A stretch of DNA of 64,000 nt. Origin: Streptomyces sp. RKAG293 (GTDB lineage: Bacteria; Actinomycetota; Actinomycetes; Streptomycetales; Streptomycetaceae). Below, one piece after another: positions 25,199 to 35,945 of the stretch. The translations under genes and the position numbers were made by a program. Below the pieces are notes generated by a model. That model saw only the letters and a program-made list of their open reading frames with translations, did no database searches and was not told where the DNA came from. Each line of letters begins with the position of its first letter. Position 1 is the stretch's first letter. Location: the NCBI RefSeq assembly GCF_023701745.1, contig NZ_JAJOZB010000001.1, positions 2,424,501 to 2,488,500 of the forward strand, read 5' to 3'.

Positions 25199-25613
25199 TC
25201 AAGGGCTGTACGGCAGCTGGGGCAAGGTGAGGCGGTTGCCGGCCGGGCCCCCGCCCTGGGTGACCCAGCCGCCGTGGCCGCCCTGGGCGGCGTCCGACCA
25301 GCGGGCGACGGACAGGCAGGTGCGGCGGGTGGCGGGTGGGTCCGGCAGCGCGGCGAAGGTGACGGGTGCCAGGGCGAAGTCGACTTGTTCACTGATCGTC
25401 TTGTATCCCTCGGCCCGCAGCCCCTGGAGGAGCTGCTGCGCGTACCGTGCCGAGGCGGACTGGTTGCAGGAGACGACCGCGGCGGTCCTGGCCTGCCGCC
25501 CTTGAACCAGCGGTAGACCTCGGTACCCGCCTACAGCGTGCCGCCCCAGCCGGGGGTGCCCCCGCGCGGGGCGTCGCTCCCGTAGATCCCGTACAGGTGC
25601 GGACAGGTGTCGT
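25199..25613 (-). pseudogene. Remnant of an ABC transporter substrate-binding protein (type 1 fold)
   Basis: On the minus strand the sequence decodes as a broken periplasmic-binding protein segment. AYDTCPHLYGIYGSD and GWGGTL are followed by an in-frame stop (TAG). AGTEVYRWFKGG follows in the same frame, and then a one-base shift is needed to continue as QARTAAVVSCNQSASARYAQ, LLQGLRAEGY and so on, to a TGA at 25199-25201. The pattern 'yrwf ... aavv ... S..ya..l..gl.aeGy' is that of type 1 binding proteins of the branched-chain amino acid family. N-terminal half and signal peptide are absent. Identity of the ligand cannot be judged. Confidence 0.6.
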
Positions 25614-25615
25614 AC

Positions 25616-26579
<964 letters not shown>

Positions 26580-26700
26580 TCACGCTAAGCACGTCCCGTC
26601 CGCTCCCGGCCCCCGCCGCGCCCGGCGCGCCGGGCGTCCCACCCGGTCGGAGCAGCCGCCCTGACCTGGCGTCAGGCCGAATGCCACGCCGGAGAGGCCG

Positions 26701-27720
<1,020 letters not shown>

Positions 27721-28536
27721 GTGCCGCCCATGCTCGACGTCAGCGCCGAGGTACGCGCCGAGATCGGCGAGGAGGAGGCCACACGTCTGCTCGCCGGGGA
27801 GAACGCCCCGGGGACGTACGACTGCACCTCCTGCCGCACCCCCGGCGACACCGGCCAGGAGCGCACCAGCACCGTCCTGTTCGTCAGCGACGAGACCGCG
27901 GTGCTCGCCTTCGCCCACGCGACCTGCATCCCCTCGCAGGTGGTGCCGGTCTCGGAGGAGCAGCTCCAGGGCGCGGTGCGCAGCATCACCGCGGACGACG
28001 CGGCCGGCGGCACGGCCTCCGCCCTGGTGGACGGCGCCCGGGAGGCCGGGACCGCGGCCGCGCCGCGCCAGGCGGTGCTGGGCATCACCTGCGGGCTCGT
28101 CCTGGTGGAGGGAACGCTCCGCCCGGCCCTGGTGGTCGAGCCCACCGGCGCCATCAGCCGTCCGGGGTCCACCGCCGACGGGGACGACTTCCTCCCCCTC
28201 ATGATCGAGCAGGGCTTCATGCCCCAGCTCGACCTGGCGGTACCGCCGCCCGCCCTGAGCGGCTGGTCGGTGCTGCTGGCCATGGGCCAGCTGCACGCGG
28301 TCCTGCAGCCGAGTGCCGGCGGCCCCGCCGTCTCCTGGTGGCAGGCCCACCAGCCGCTGCAGGTGAGCGACGGCTGGCGCAGCGCGGTGAACCGCACCAA
28401 CGAGGTGTACGTCTACGCCGCCCCGGCCGACTCGATCGGCCGCCAGCCGCGCGAGGACCTGATGCGTGACGCGCTGGAGCGCGCGGCCGCCCGCGGCCTG
28501 CTGGTCGGCGCGACGATGCCGCTCTCGGGCACCTGA
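27721..28536 (+). CDS. Conserved hypothetical protein, no known domain recognised
   Basis: A 271-residue soluble protein. The first half contains TYDCTSCRTPGDTG, a CxxC that might be a zinc knuckle or redox pair, in a hydrophilic beginning (MLDVSAEVRAEIGEEEATRL). Later segments (LVLVEGTLRPALVVEPTG, GWSVLLAMGQLHAVLQPS) suggest alpha/beta strands. It reads like a family found across Streptomyces, but I do not recognise a named domain. The start is GTG at 27721 because a perfect AAGGAGG lies five bases upstream, preceded by an 8-bp hairpin. It is followed by a strong terminator. Function is unknown. Confidence 0.7.
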   Translation: MPPMLDVSAEVRAEIGEEEATRLLAGENAPGTYDCTSCRTPGDTGQERTSTVLFVSDETAVLAFAHATCIPSQVVPVSEEQLQGAVRSITADDAAGGTASALVDGAREAGTAAAPRQAVLGITCGLVLVEGTLRPALVVEPTGAISRPGSTADGDDFLPLMIEQGFMPQLDLAVPPPALSGWSVLLAMGQLHAVLQPSAGGPAVSWWQAHQPLQVSDGWRSAVNRTNEVYVYAAPADSIGRQPREDLMRDALERAAARGLLVGATMPLSGT

Positions 28537-28627
28537 GCGGCACCTGAGCGGCCCGTCCGGCCCGGGGCACCGCCCTCACACCGCCGAACGGCGCAGCGCA
28601 CGCTGAACGAACAGCGCACCGCTGAAC

Positions 28628-28663
28628 GAAGGGGCGCGTACGGAAACCCGTACGCGCCCCTTC
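28628..28663 (+). terminator. Terminator after the 271-residue protein gene
   Basis: Perfect 16-bp stem (28628-28643 with 28648-28663), loop AAAC, followed by CTCGTG. Just before it, the 10-mer GCTGAACGAA occurs twice. Confidence 0.75.
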
Positions 28664-28735
28664 TCGTGCGACCGAAGATCCGCATTTACCCCGCGCTGCC
28701 CGCATCTTGGACGGTAAGCACTCGTTGGCACATTC

Positions 28736-29038
28736 GTGCACACCTTTGACGCCTTCTCCCGAGTCCCCTACCAGAGCCAGATTCCGTCGATGCGCAGCGG
28801 GCAGGATCCCTCCGGGGTCAGCAGTGGCACGCCGATCTACGACGCTCTCTACTCGGAGTACCGCAGGCTGTTCCGGGCCCTGCCGGGTGACCGCTCCGGC
28901 GAGGAGGCCATGCAGTTCAACGCGTTCTCGGCGTGGCACGAGCAGCCGTACGACGCCGCGCCGGGCCGGCACCGCGGCAACCGCCCGGCCGCGGCGCTGC
29001 CGCCCGGCCGCACCGACAACCGGATGTACGGGCTCTAG
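28736..29038 (+). CDS. Small conserved hypothetical protein
   Basis: About 100 residues if begun at the GTG at 28736; an ATG at 28790 would give 82. The central part PIYDALYSEYRRLFRALPGDRSGEE is the most protein-like region, hydrophilic and helical, and the tail is Pro/Arg/Gly-rich. Neither start has a clear ribosome site. Codon third positions are strongly G/C within the central part, supporting real coding. It seems to be one of the small Streptomyces-specific proteins; function unknown. A terminator pair lies between it and the convergent der gene. Confidence 0.55.
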   Translation: MHTFDAFSRVPYQSQIPSMRSGQDPSGVSSGTPIYDALYSEYRRLFRALPGDRSGEEAMQFNAFSAWHEQPYDAAPGRHRGNRPAAALPPGRTDNRMYGL

Positions 29039-29057
29039 CCGGGGTCACGCGGCCGGT

Positions 29058-29092
29058 GGTGAGGGGCGGGCCGCACGGGCCCGCCCCTCACC
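29058..29092. terminator. Bidirectional terminator
   Basis: Perfect 15-bp stem (29058-29072 with 29078-29092) and loop GCACG between the convergent small-protein gene and der. Confidence 0.8.
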
Positions 29093-29100
29093 GGTCAGGA

Positions 29101-30558
29101 CTACTTGTTGCGGCCGCGCTTCTCGCGCACCCGCACCGAGACCTGGATCGGCGTGCCGACGAAGCCGAACTCCTCACGCAGCCGGCGCTCGACGAAGCGC
29201 CGGTAGCCCGCCTCCAGGAAGCCCGAGGCGAAGAGCACGAACCGCGGCGGCCGGGTGCCGGCCTGGGTGCCGAACAGGATGCGGGGCTGCTTGCCGCCGC
29301 GGATCGGGTGCGGGTGGCCGGCGACCAGCTCGCCGAGGAAGGCGTTGAGGCGGCCGGTCGGGATGCGCGTCTCCCAGCCCGCGATGGCGGCCTCGATCGC
29401 CGGGACGAGCTTCTCCATGTGACGGCCGGTGAGCGCCGAGACGTTCACCCGCGGCGCCCACTGGACCTGGACGAGATCCTGCTCGATCTCGCGCTCCAGG
29501 TAATAGCGGCGCTCCTCGTCGATCTGGTCCCACTTGTTGTAGGCGATGACGACGGCGCGCCCGGCCTCGACGGCCATGGTGATGATGCGGGTGTCCTGGA
29601 CGCTGATCGACTCGGTCGTGTCGATCAGGACCACCGCGACCTCCGCCTTGGTCAGCGCGGCCGCGGTCCGCAGCGACGCGTAGTAGTCCGCGCCTTCCTG
29701 CAGGTGCACGCGGCGGCGGATACCGGCGGTGTCGATGAACTTCCAGGTGATGCCGCCGAGCTCGATCAGCTCGTCGACCGGGTCGCGGGTGGTGCCGGCG
29801 ACCTTGTCGACGACCACGCGGTGCTCGCCGGCGACGCGGTTGAGCAGGCTCGACTTGCCGACGTTCGGGCGGCCGATCAGGGCGATGCGGCGCGGGCCGC
29901 CGATACCCCCGCCGAAGGTCATCGCGGGCGCCTCGGGCAGCGCCTCCATGATCGCGTCGAGCAGGTCGCCGGTGCCGCGGCCGTGCAGCGACGAGACGGC
30001 GTGCGGCTCGCCCAGGCCCAGGTTCCACAGCGCGGCGGCGTCCGCCTCGCCGGACTGGCCGTCCACCTTGTTGGCGGCGAGCACGACGGGCTTGCCCGAC
30101 TTGCGCAGCAGCCGGACGACGGCCTCGTCGGTGTCGGTGGCGCCGACCGTGGAGTCCACGACGAAGACGACCGCGTCGGCCGCCTGGATCGCGAATTCGG
30201 CCTGGGCGGCGACGGAGGCGTCGATGCCGAGGACGTCCTGCTCCCAGCCGCCGGTGTCGACGATGGTGAAGCGGCGGCCGTTCCAGTTCGCCTCGTAGTT
30301 GACCCGGTCGCGGGTGACGCCCGGCTTGTCCTCGACGACCGCCTCACGGCGGCCGATGATGCGGTTGACCAACGTCGACTTGCCGACGTTCGGGCGGCCG
30401 ACGACGGCGAGGACGGGGAGCGGGCCGTGGCCCGCCGCCGCCAGGTCGCCCGCGACCTCTTCGAGGTCGAAGCCTTCCTCGGCCGCGAGTTCCATGAACT
30501 CCGCGTACTCGTCGTCGCCGAGCGCGCCGACGTCGCCGTGTTCGTTCTGGTTGTCCAT
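29101..30558 (-). CDS. der: Ribosome-assembly GTPase Der (EngA)
   Basis: A 485-residue tandem GTPase required for 50S subunit maturation. Two G domains are visible: G1 [14 protein letters not shown] with DTGGW and NKVD, and G1' [14 protein letters not shown] with DTAGI and NKWD. The C-terminal KH-like domain ([23 protein letters not shown]) follows. An N-terminal extension of about 45 acidic residues ([21 protein letters not shown]) is usual in actinobacteria. The ATG follows GGAGAAG at six bases. It closes the cmk-plsC-der unit: 49 bases separate it from plsC. Confidence 0.97.
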   Translation of the reverse strand: MDNQNEHGDVGALGDDEYAEFMELAAEEGFDLEEVAGDLAAAGHGPLPVLAVVGRPNVGKSTLVNRIIGRREAVVEDKPGVTRDRVNYEANWNGRRFTIVDTGGWEQDVLGIDASVAAQAEFAIQAADAVVFVVDSTVGATDTDEAVVRLLRKSGKPVVLAANKVDGQSGEADAAALWNLGLGEPHAVSSLHGRGTGDLLDAIMEALPEAPAMTFGGGIGGPRRIALIGRPNVGKSSLLNRVAGEHRVVVDKVAGTTRDPVDELIELGGITWKFIDTAGIRRRVHLQEGADYYASLRTAAALTKAEVAVVLIDTTESISVQDTRIITMAVEAGRAVVIAYNKWDQIDEERRYYLEREIEQDLVQVQWAPRVNVSALTGRHMEKLVPAIEAAIAGWETRIPTGRLNAFLGELVAGHPHPIRGGKQPRILFGTQAGTRPPRFVLFASGFLEAGYRRFVERRLREEFGFVGTPIQVSVRVREKRGRNK

Positions 30559-30607
30559 GAAAGCTTCTCCGTCGATCAACAGTGGTGGCTGCGGTACCTG
30601 ATGTGGT

Positions 30608-31264
30608 TCAGCGGCCGGTGGCTTGCTTGGCGTGGGCCAGGTGCGCGGTGAGGTGCTCCTGGATGCGCGACGTGGCGGCGTCCATCGCCGAACGGGTGCG
30701 GCGGCCACTGGGGTCGCCCGCATCGAACGGGTCGCCGAAAACGATGTCGATACGGCTGCGCAGCGGTGGCAGCCCGGATATCAGCCGCCCCTGGCGGGCG
30801 CTGCCCAGGACGGCGACGGGGACGACGGGCGCACCGGAGCGCACCGCGAAGTAAGCGAGCCCGGAGCGCAGTTCAGAGAAGTCGCCGACCCCGCGGGTGC
30901 CCTCCGGGAAGATCCCGAGCACTCCGCCGCGCTGCAGCACGCCGAGCGCGGCCGTGATGGCGGTCCGGTCGGCGCTGTAGCGGTCGACGGCCAGCTGCCC
31001 GATACCGCGCAGGAACGGGTCCAGCGGGCCGACGAACGCTTCCTTCTTGACCAGGAAGTGCACGGGCCGCGGCGAGGTGCCGATGATCATCGGCCCGTCC
31101 ACGTTGTGCGAGTGGTTGCCCGCCAGAATGACCGGCCCGTGGGCCGGCACCCGCCAGGCGCCGAGGACGCGGGGCCGCCACAGGCCGTTCATCAGGCCAA
31201 TGCCGATGCGGCGGCCGACCGCCGCTCCGCGCGGGCCGGGCGCCGTCAGGGTCTGGGACGTCAC
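30608..31264 (-). CDS. Lysophospholipid acyltransferase (PlsC family)
   Basis: A 218-residue 1-acyl-glycerol-3-phosphate acyltransferase-like enzyme. The motif [12 protein letters not shown] (a variant of NHxxxxD), motif II-III region with VKKEAF and [12 protein letters not shown], and motif [11 protein letters not shown] are in order. It probably acylates lysophosphatidate or a related acceptor at the membrane. The GTG start overlaps the cmk stop codon (GTGA), so translation is coupled. The gene is a regular neighbour of cmk and der in actinobacteria. Confidence 0.9.
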   Translation of the reverse strand: MTSQTLTAPGPRGAAVGRRIGIGLMNGLWRPRVLGAWRVPAHGPVILAGNHSHNVDGPMIIGTSPRPVHFLVKKEAFVGPLDPFLRGIGQLAVDRYSADRTAITAALGVLQRGGVLGIFPEGTRGVGDFSELRSGLAYFAVRSGAPVVPVAVLGSARQGRLISGLPPLRSRIDIVFGDPFDAGDPSGRRTRSAMDAATSRIQEHLTAHLAHAKQATGR

Positions 31265-31938
31265 CGAGCCGCTCGCTTCTCCTCGATCAGGGTGACGATG
31301 CACTCGATGACCTGGTCGAGGGAGAGGTCCGTGGTGTCGACCTCTATGGCGTCGTCCGCCTTGGCCAGCGGCGAGGTCTTCCGGCCGGAGTCGGCCGCGT
31401 CCCGCTTGACCAGGGCGTCCTGGGTGGCCTGCACGCTCTGCGCGCCCTTGAGCTCACCGCTGCGCCGGGACGCGCGGGCCTCGGCGGAAGCGGTCAGGAA
31501 GATCTTGAGGGTGGCGTCGGGCAGCACCGTGGTGCCGATGTCCCGGCCCTCCACGACGATGCCGTCCGGCGCGGAGGCGGCGGCCGCGCGCTGCAGTCCG
31601 ACCAGCCGGGTGCGCACCTCGGGCACCGCGCTGACGGCGCTGACCGCGGCGGTGACCTCCTGGGTGCGGATCGGCCCCGAGGCGTCCTCGCCGTCCACGG
31701 TGATGGTCGGGCCGACGGGCTCGGTGCCGGAGACGATGACGGGCTTGGCGGAGGCGTTGGCCACGGCCTCGGTGTCGCTCACGTCCACGCCGTTGCTCAG
31801 CATCCACCAGGTGATCGCCCGGTACTGGGCGCCGGTGTCGAGGTAGCTGAGGCCGAGCTTGGCCGCGACGGCCTTGGACGTGCTGGACTTACCCGTGCCC
31901 GAGGGGCCGTCGATGGCGACGATCACCGGAGATTCCAC
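31261..31938 (-). CDS. cmk: Cytidylate kinase
   Basis: A 225-residue P-loop kinase that phosphorylates CMP and dCMP to diphosphates. The P-loop is AIDGPSGTGKSSTSK; LGLSYLDTGAQYRAITWWML, VVEGRDIGTTVLPDA and the lid region LVKRDAADSGRKTSPL are typical. The start is the GTG at 31938 (VESPVIVAIDGP), with AAGGAAGG upstream; a GTG further upstream is possible but would add an unneeded lead. The size is normal for the family. It is translationally coupled to plsC. It supplies CDP for nucleotide and phospholipid pathways. Confidence 0.95.
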   Translation of the reverse strand: MESPVIVAIDGPSGTGKSSTSKAVAAKLGLSYLDTGAQYRAITWWMLSNGVDVSDTEAVANASAKPVIVSGTEPVGPTITVDGEDASGPIRTQEVTAAVSAVSAVPEVRTRLVGLQRAAAASAPDGIVVEGRDIGTTVLPDATLKIFLTASAEARASRRSGELKGAQSVQATQDALVKRDAADSGRKTSPLAKADDAIEVDTTDLSLDQVIECIVTLIEEKRAAR

Positions 31939-32150
31939 AGCGCGAGGGCCTTCCTTGGGCACGGTTACGGGGTGAGGACGGCCCGGCTGACGCCGGAGGC
32001 CATCCCATAAGGTTACCGGCCGGCCACCAGCACACGTACCACAGCCGTTGTCCCCGGCCGCCGGAACCCGTCGCACCGGGCCGCCGGGGCGGCTGCGGCG
32101 CCCTCGGGACCCGTCGCGGGACCCTCGTCGCAGGGTCCGCCGCGGGGCCC

Positions 32151-33236
32151 TCAGGAGCGGATGGACCAGCCCCGGTCACGCAGCGCGGTCGTCAGGGCCG
32201 GCGCCGCCGCCGGCTCCACCATGAGCTGCACCCGGCCGGCCTGCTGGCCCGTCGAGTGCTCGATGCGGACGTCCTCGATGTTCACGCCGGCCGCGCCCGC
32301 GTCGGCGAAGATCCGCGCCAGCTCGCCCGGCTGGTCGCCGATGAGCACCGCGACGACCTCGTAGGCCTTGGGGGCCGTGCCGTGCTTGCCGGGGACCCGG
32401 TCCCGGCCGGCGTTGCCGCGCAGCAGGATGTCCTCGATGCCGGCGGCGCCGGTGCGGCGCTTCTCCCCGTCGGCGGACTGCAGCCCGCGCAGCGCCTCGA
32501 CGGTGCCGGTCAGGTCGGTGGCGACCTCGGCGAGCACATCGGCCACCGGGCCGGGGTTGGCGGCCAGGATGTCCATCCACATGCCGGGTTCCGATCCGGC
32601 GATACGGGTGACGTCACGGATGCCCTGCCCGCACAGCCGCACCGCGGTGTCCTCGGCGTGCTGCAGCCGGGCCGCGACCATGCTGGAGACCAGCTGCGGG
32701 GTGTGCGAGACGAGCGCGACGGCCCGGTCGTGCTCGTCGGCGTCCATCACCACCGGCACGGCGCGGCACAGGGCGACGAGTTCCAGGGCGAGGTTGAGCA
32801 CCTCGGTCTCGGTCTCCCGGGTGGGGGTCAGCACCCACGGGCGGCCCTCGAAGAGGTCGGCGGTGCCGGCCAGCGGGCCGGAGCGCTCACGGCCCGCCAT
32901 CGGGTGCGTACCGATGTAGCGGGACAGGTCGCAGCCCAGCGCCTGCAGATCGCGGCGCGGACCGGCCTTGACGCTGGCCACGTCGAGGTAGCCGCGGGCC
33001 AGGCCGCGGCGCTGCGCGTCGGCGAGGGTGGCCGCCACGTGCGCCGGCGGTACGGCGACGACGACGAGGTCGACCTGGCCCTCGGGGGGCAGCGCGCTGC
33101 CCGCGCCGAGGGCGGCGGCGGTGCGCGCGACGGACGGGTCGTGGTCCTCCAGGTACACCTCGACGCCGCGCGAGACGAGGGCGAGCGCGGCGGAGGTGCC
33201 CATCAGGCCGGTTCCGATGACCAGGGCGGTCCTCAC
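32151..33236 (-). CDS. tyrA: Prephenate dehydrogenase
   Basis: A 361-residue NAD-dependent enzyme converting prephenate to 4-hydroxyphenylpyruvate in tyrosine synthesis. The dinucleotide site is IGTGLMGTSAALAL. HPMAGRERSGP (substrate-binding His) and DADEHDRAVALVSHTPQLVSS are family motifs. The last about 75 residues form an ACT domain (YEVVAVLIGDQPGELARIFADAG), suggesting feedback by tyrosine. GTG is the start and overlaps the aroH stop (GTGA), so the two steps from chorismate are coupled. The downstream gap to cmk is about 210 bases, so a separate promoter for cmk is possible. Confidence 0.95.
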   Translation of the reverse strand: MRTALVIGTGLMGTSAALALVSRGVEVYLEDHDPSVARTAAALGAGSALPPEGQVDLVVVAVPPAHVAATLADAQRRGLARGYLDVASVKAGPRRDLQALGCDLSRYIGTHPMAGRERSGPLAGTADLFEGRPWVLTPTRETETEVLNLALELVALCRAVPVVMDADEHDRAVALVSHTPQLVSSMVAARLQHAEDTAVRLCGQGIRDVTRIAGSEPGMWMDILAANPGPVADVLAEVATDLTGTVEALRGLQSADGEKRRTGAAGIEDILLRGNAGRDRVPGKHGTAPKAYEVVAVLIGDQPGELARIFADAGAAGVNIEDVRIEHSTGQQAGRVQLMVEPAAAPALTTALRDRGWSIRS

Positions 33237-33595
33237 TGGGCGATGTCCTTGCGGAGCGCGGCGGCGGCGCCGAGGTAGACATGCCCGATCTCGCTCCTGG
33301 GCAGCTCGCTCTCGACGTGCGCGAGGATGCGGACCACGCGCGGCATGGCGCCCTCGATGTCCAGTTCCTGGGCGCAGACCAGCGGCACATCGACGATGCC
33401 GAGCCGGCGTGCGGCCACCGCCGGGAAGTCGCTGTGCAGGTCAGGGGTGGCGGTGAAGATCACGCTGATCAGGTCGTCCACCGCGAGCCGGTTGCGCTCC
33501 AGGAGGGCGGTGAGCAGCTCGGACACCTGTCCGTGCATGTGCTCCGCCTCGTCCCGCTCCAGCTGGACGGCTCCGCGGACCGCTCGTACCGCCAC
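33233..33595 (-). CDS. aroH: Chorismate mutase, AroH type
   Basis: A 120-residue monofunctional chorismate mutase of the trimeric AroH class, which turns chorismate into prephenate. It begins MAVRAVRGAVQLERDE and includes TATPDLHSDFPAVAARRLG, PLVCAQELDIEGAMPRVVRIL and a C-terminal VYLGAAAALRKD; residues equivalent to the active-site Arg (RAVRGA) and Glu (LERDEAE) are present. GTG start with GAGGGAG eight bases upstream. It leads the tyrA gene with a four-base overlap. Confidence 0.93.
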   Translation of the reverse strand: MAVRAVRGAVQLERDEAEHMHGQVSELLTALLERNRLAVDDLISVIFTATPDLHSDFPAVAARRLGIVDVPLVCAQELDIEGAMPRVVRILAHVESELPRSEIGHVYLGAAAALRKDIAQ

Positions 33596-33844
33596 GTCAC
33601 TGCTCCCTCAAGCCCGTACATCCGAACCCGGCAAGCGTAACCAAGTGATCAGGCACCCGGTCGCGGCGACCGCCCTGCGAGACGGGCGGCCGCCGCACCG
33701 CACGGGGTGCGTCCCGCCATGGTCACGCCCTTCCGAGAGACCGGCCGGGGTCGCTTCCCGCGTCTCTCCCGGCGACGAACATGGTCAATCTCTCCCAGGG
33801 CGGACACATCCGCCACTTGGGCGTCACCGGCTTCCGGTACAACG

Positions 33845-34213
33845 ATGCACATGATCCTTCACCTCGTCCCGCTGGACGCCTGGCTCCACGAGCCCGACCG
33901 CCCGTACGCGCCCGCCTCCCTCGCCGAGGACGGCTTCGTGCACTGCTCGCCCGACGAGGCCGTCACCCTGGCCGTCGCCGACGCCTTCTACCGGGAGACG
34001 GCCGGGCCGCTGATGGTGCTGCTCATCGACGAGGAGGCGCTGGACGACCCGGTGCGCTGGGAGGCGGCGGACCCGGCCCCGCCGCCCGGCGTCGCCGAGG
34101 GCACCCTCTTCCCCCACGTGTACGGCCGGATCAACCGCACGGCGGTCACCGGGATGCTGGAGGTCGAGCGGGACCCGGTGGGCCACCCGTTGCGGCTCAC
34201 CCCCTGGTCATAA
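33845..34213 (+). CDS. DUF952 protein
   Basis: A 122-residue DUF952 family protein: HLVPLDAWLHEPDRPYAPAS, LAEDGFVHCSPDEAVTLAVAD and the later HVYGRINRTAVTGML block are typical. From memory, this family has been grouped with the ADP-ribosyltransferase fold (a small KptA/ART-like domain), but I cannot verify that here. The ATG at 33845 follows CGATG; a second Met two codons later is possible. It is followed after seven bases by a nucleotidyltransferase gene on the same strand, so the two are probably cotranscribed. That neighbourhood suggests a link with NAD or nucleotide chemistry. Function is not established. Confidence 0.85.
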   Translation: MHMILHLVPLDAWLHEPDRPYAPASLAEDGFVHCSPDEAVTLAVADAFYRETAGPLMVLLIDEEALDDPVRWEAADPAPPPGVAEGTLFPHVYGRINRTAVTGMLEVERDPVGHPLRLTPWS

Positions 34214-34220
34214 TCGCCCC

Positions 34221-34961
34221 ATGCCCGGACACGAACTCGTACGCCGTCACACCGTCTACTCCTGCGTCATGGGCTCGCGCGCGTTCGGGCTGGCCACCGA
34301 GGGCAGCGACACCGACCGCCGGGGCGTCTACGTGGCACCCACCCCGCTCTTCTGGGGCTTCGCCAAGCCCCCGACGCACGTGGACGGCCCGGCGGAGGAG
34401 CAGTTCTCGTGGGAGGTGGAGCGCTTCTGCGAGCTGGCGCTGCGCGCCAACCCCAATCTCCTCGAGTGTCTGCACTCACCCCTCGTGGAGCGGCTGGACG
34501 ACACCGGCCGCGAGCTGCTCGCGCTGCGCGGCGCCTTCCTGTCCCGGCAGGTCGACGCCACCTTCCGCGGCTACGCGGCCCAGCAGCTGCACAAGATCGA
34601 GCGCGACATCCGCAACCACGGGGTGCCGCGCTGGAAGCACGCCATGCATCTGCTGCGGCTGCTGATCAGCTGCCGTGACGTGCTGCGCAGCGGTGAACTG
34701 CGGATCGACGTCGGCGAGCACCGGGAGCGGCTGCTGGCCGTCAAGCGCGGCGAGGTCTCCTGGGACGAGGCGCGGGCCTGGATGGCGGAGCTGCACGACG
34801 CGTCGGACGCGGCCGCGAGCCGTTCCCCGCTGCCGGCAGAACCCGACCGGGCCCGCGTCGAGGACTTCCTGATCCGGGTGCGCCGCGCCTCGGCCGGCGC
34901 CCCGGACCCGATCCCGGCTCCCGCCTCAGATGCCGTCCCACAGGGCGCCGAACTCCAGTAG
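34221..34961 (+). CDS. Nucleotidyltransferase, RlaP-like (PF10127/COG3541)
   Basis: A 246-residue DNA-polymerase-beta-type nucleotidyltransferase. The active site is GSRAFGLATEGSDTDRRGVYV: the GS pair and the DTD carboxylates. A third acid lies in the FSWEVERFCELALRANPN segment. The helical region YAAQQLHKIERDIRNHGVPRWKHAMHLLRLLIS follows. This is the COG3541 family, named RlaP for its association with RNA-repair operons. The ATG comes after a four-to-seven-base gap from the DUF952 gene. The last 36 bases overlap the convergent ADP-ribosylglycohydrolase gene. Likely role: NMP transfer to RNA or protein; unproven. Confidence 0.87.
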   Translation: MPGHELVRRHTVYSCVMGSRAFGLATEGSDTDRRGVYVAPTPLFWGFAKPPTHVDGPAEEQFSWEVERFCELALRANPNLLECLHSPLVERLDDTGRELLALRGAFLSRQVDATFRGYAAQQLHKIERDIRNHGVPRWKHAMHLLRLLISCRDVLRSGELRIDVGEHRERLLAVKRGEVSWDEARAWMAELHDASDAAASRSPLPAEPDRARVEDFLIRVRRASAGAPDPIPAPASDAVPQGAELQ

Positions 34962-35945
34962 CTCCTCGCGGTACTCGATCCGCCCGGCCCACTCGGCGGG
35001 CCAGGCGGTCGCGCCGAGGTGGGCGCCGGCGAAGGCGCCGGCGAGGCAGGCGATCGAGTCCGAGTCCCCCGAGGTGCAGGCCGCCCGCCGCAGCGCGGTC
35101 ACCGGCTCGTCGGGGAAGAGCAGGAAGCACAGCAGCCCGGTGGCGAGCGCCTCCTCGGCGATCCAGCCCTCCCCGGTGGCCAGACAGGGGTCCGCCTCCG
35201 GGTCCGGGTCGCGCAGCGCCGCCTCCAGCCGGTCCAGCGCCGCCAGGCAGTCGTCCCAGCCGCGTTCGATGAAGCTCGTCGGCAGCGGGTCCTGCGCGTA
35301 CGTCCACAGGTCGTCCAGCCAGCGGTGGTGGTAGACGGACCGGTTGGCGGTCGCGTAGCCGCGCAGCAGGCCGACCAGTTCGTCCGGCCGGGTGCCCTGC
35401 GCGAGCAGCAGCACCGCGTGCGCGGTGAGGTCGCTCGCCGCGAGCGCGGTGGGGTGCCCGTGGGTCAGCGCCGACTGGAGCTGCGCGGCGCCCGCGCGGG
35501 TCTCCTCGTCGAGCCCCGGCACCAGCCCGATCGGCGCCACCCGCATATTGGCGCCGCATCCCTTGGAGCCGGTCTGGCTCGCGTCCTGCCAGGCCCGTCC
35601 CTCATGGCTGAGCCGCTCGCAGGCCACCAGGCAGGTCCTGCCGGGCGCCCGGTTGTTCTCCGGCGACCGCCACCACTCGACGTACTCCTCGCGCACCGGC
35701 CGCGCCAGCCGCAGCGGTGCCAGCGGCCCGCGCTCCATCGCGGTGCGCAGACCGCGCCCGAGCGCGAGCGTCATCTGGGTGTCGTCGGTGACGATCGCCG
35801 GCCAGAGCAGGCCCATCTCCCGCCACGGGCCCATCTTCTTGAGGATCGAGGGCACATCGTTGAACTCGGTCGGGAACCCGAGCGCGTCACCGATCGCCAG
35901 CCCGATCAGCGCGCCGGTCGCCGGGCGCCGGCCGCCGCCGCTCAT
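34926..35945 (-). CDS. ADP-ribosylglycohydrolase family protein
   Basis: A 339-residue DraG/ARH-fold protein. The metal sites are the N-terminal TDDTQMTLAL and the C-terminal SGDSDSIACLAGAFAGAHLG, whose GDxD and TDDT acids would bind two Mg ions; GALIGLAIGDALGFPTEF and GSKGCGANMRVAPIGL complete the family pattern. These enzymes remove ADP-ribose from proteins or nucleic acids. The usual GGDTDT is SGDSDS here, a conservative change that keeps the metal-binding Asp. ATGA overlap with the upstream nucleotidyltransferase stop means translational coupling. Convergent overlap by 36 bases with the other nucleotidyltransferase. Confidence 0.9.
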   Translation of the reverse strand: MSGGGRRPATGALIGLAIGDALGFPTEFNDVPSILKKMGPWREMGLLWPAIVTDDTQMTLALGRGLRTAMERGPLAPLRLARPVREEYVEWWRSPENNRAPGRTCLVACERLSHEGRAWQDASQTGSKGCGANMRVAPIGLVPGLDEETRAGAAQLQSALTHGHPTALAASDLTAHAVLLLAQGTRPDELVGLLRGYATANRSVYHHRWLDDLWTYAQDPLPTSFIERGWDDCLAALDRLEAALRDPDPEADPCLATGEGWIAEEALATGLLCFLLFPDEPVTALRRAACTSGDSDSIACLAGAFAGAHLGATAWPAEWAGRIEYREELLEFGALWDGI

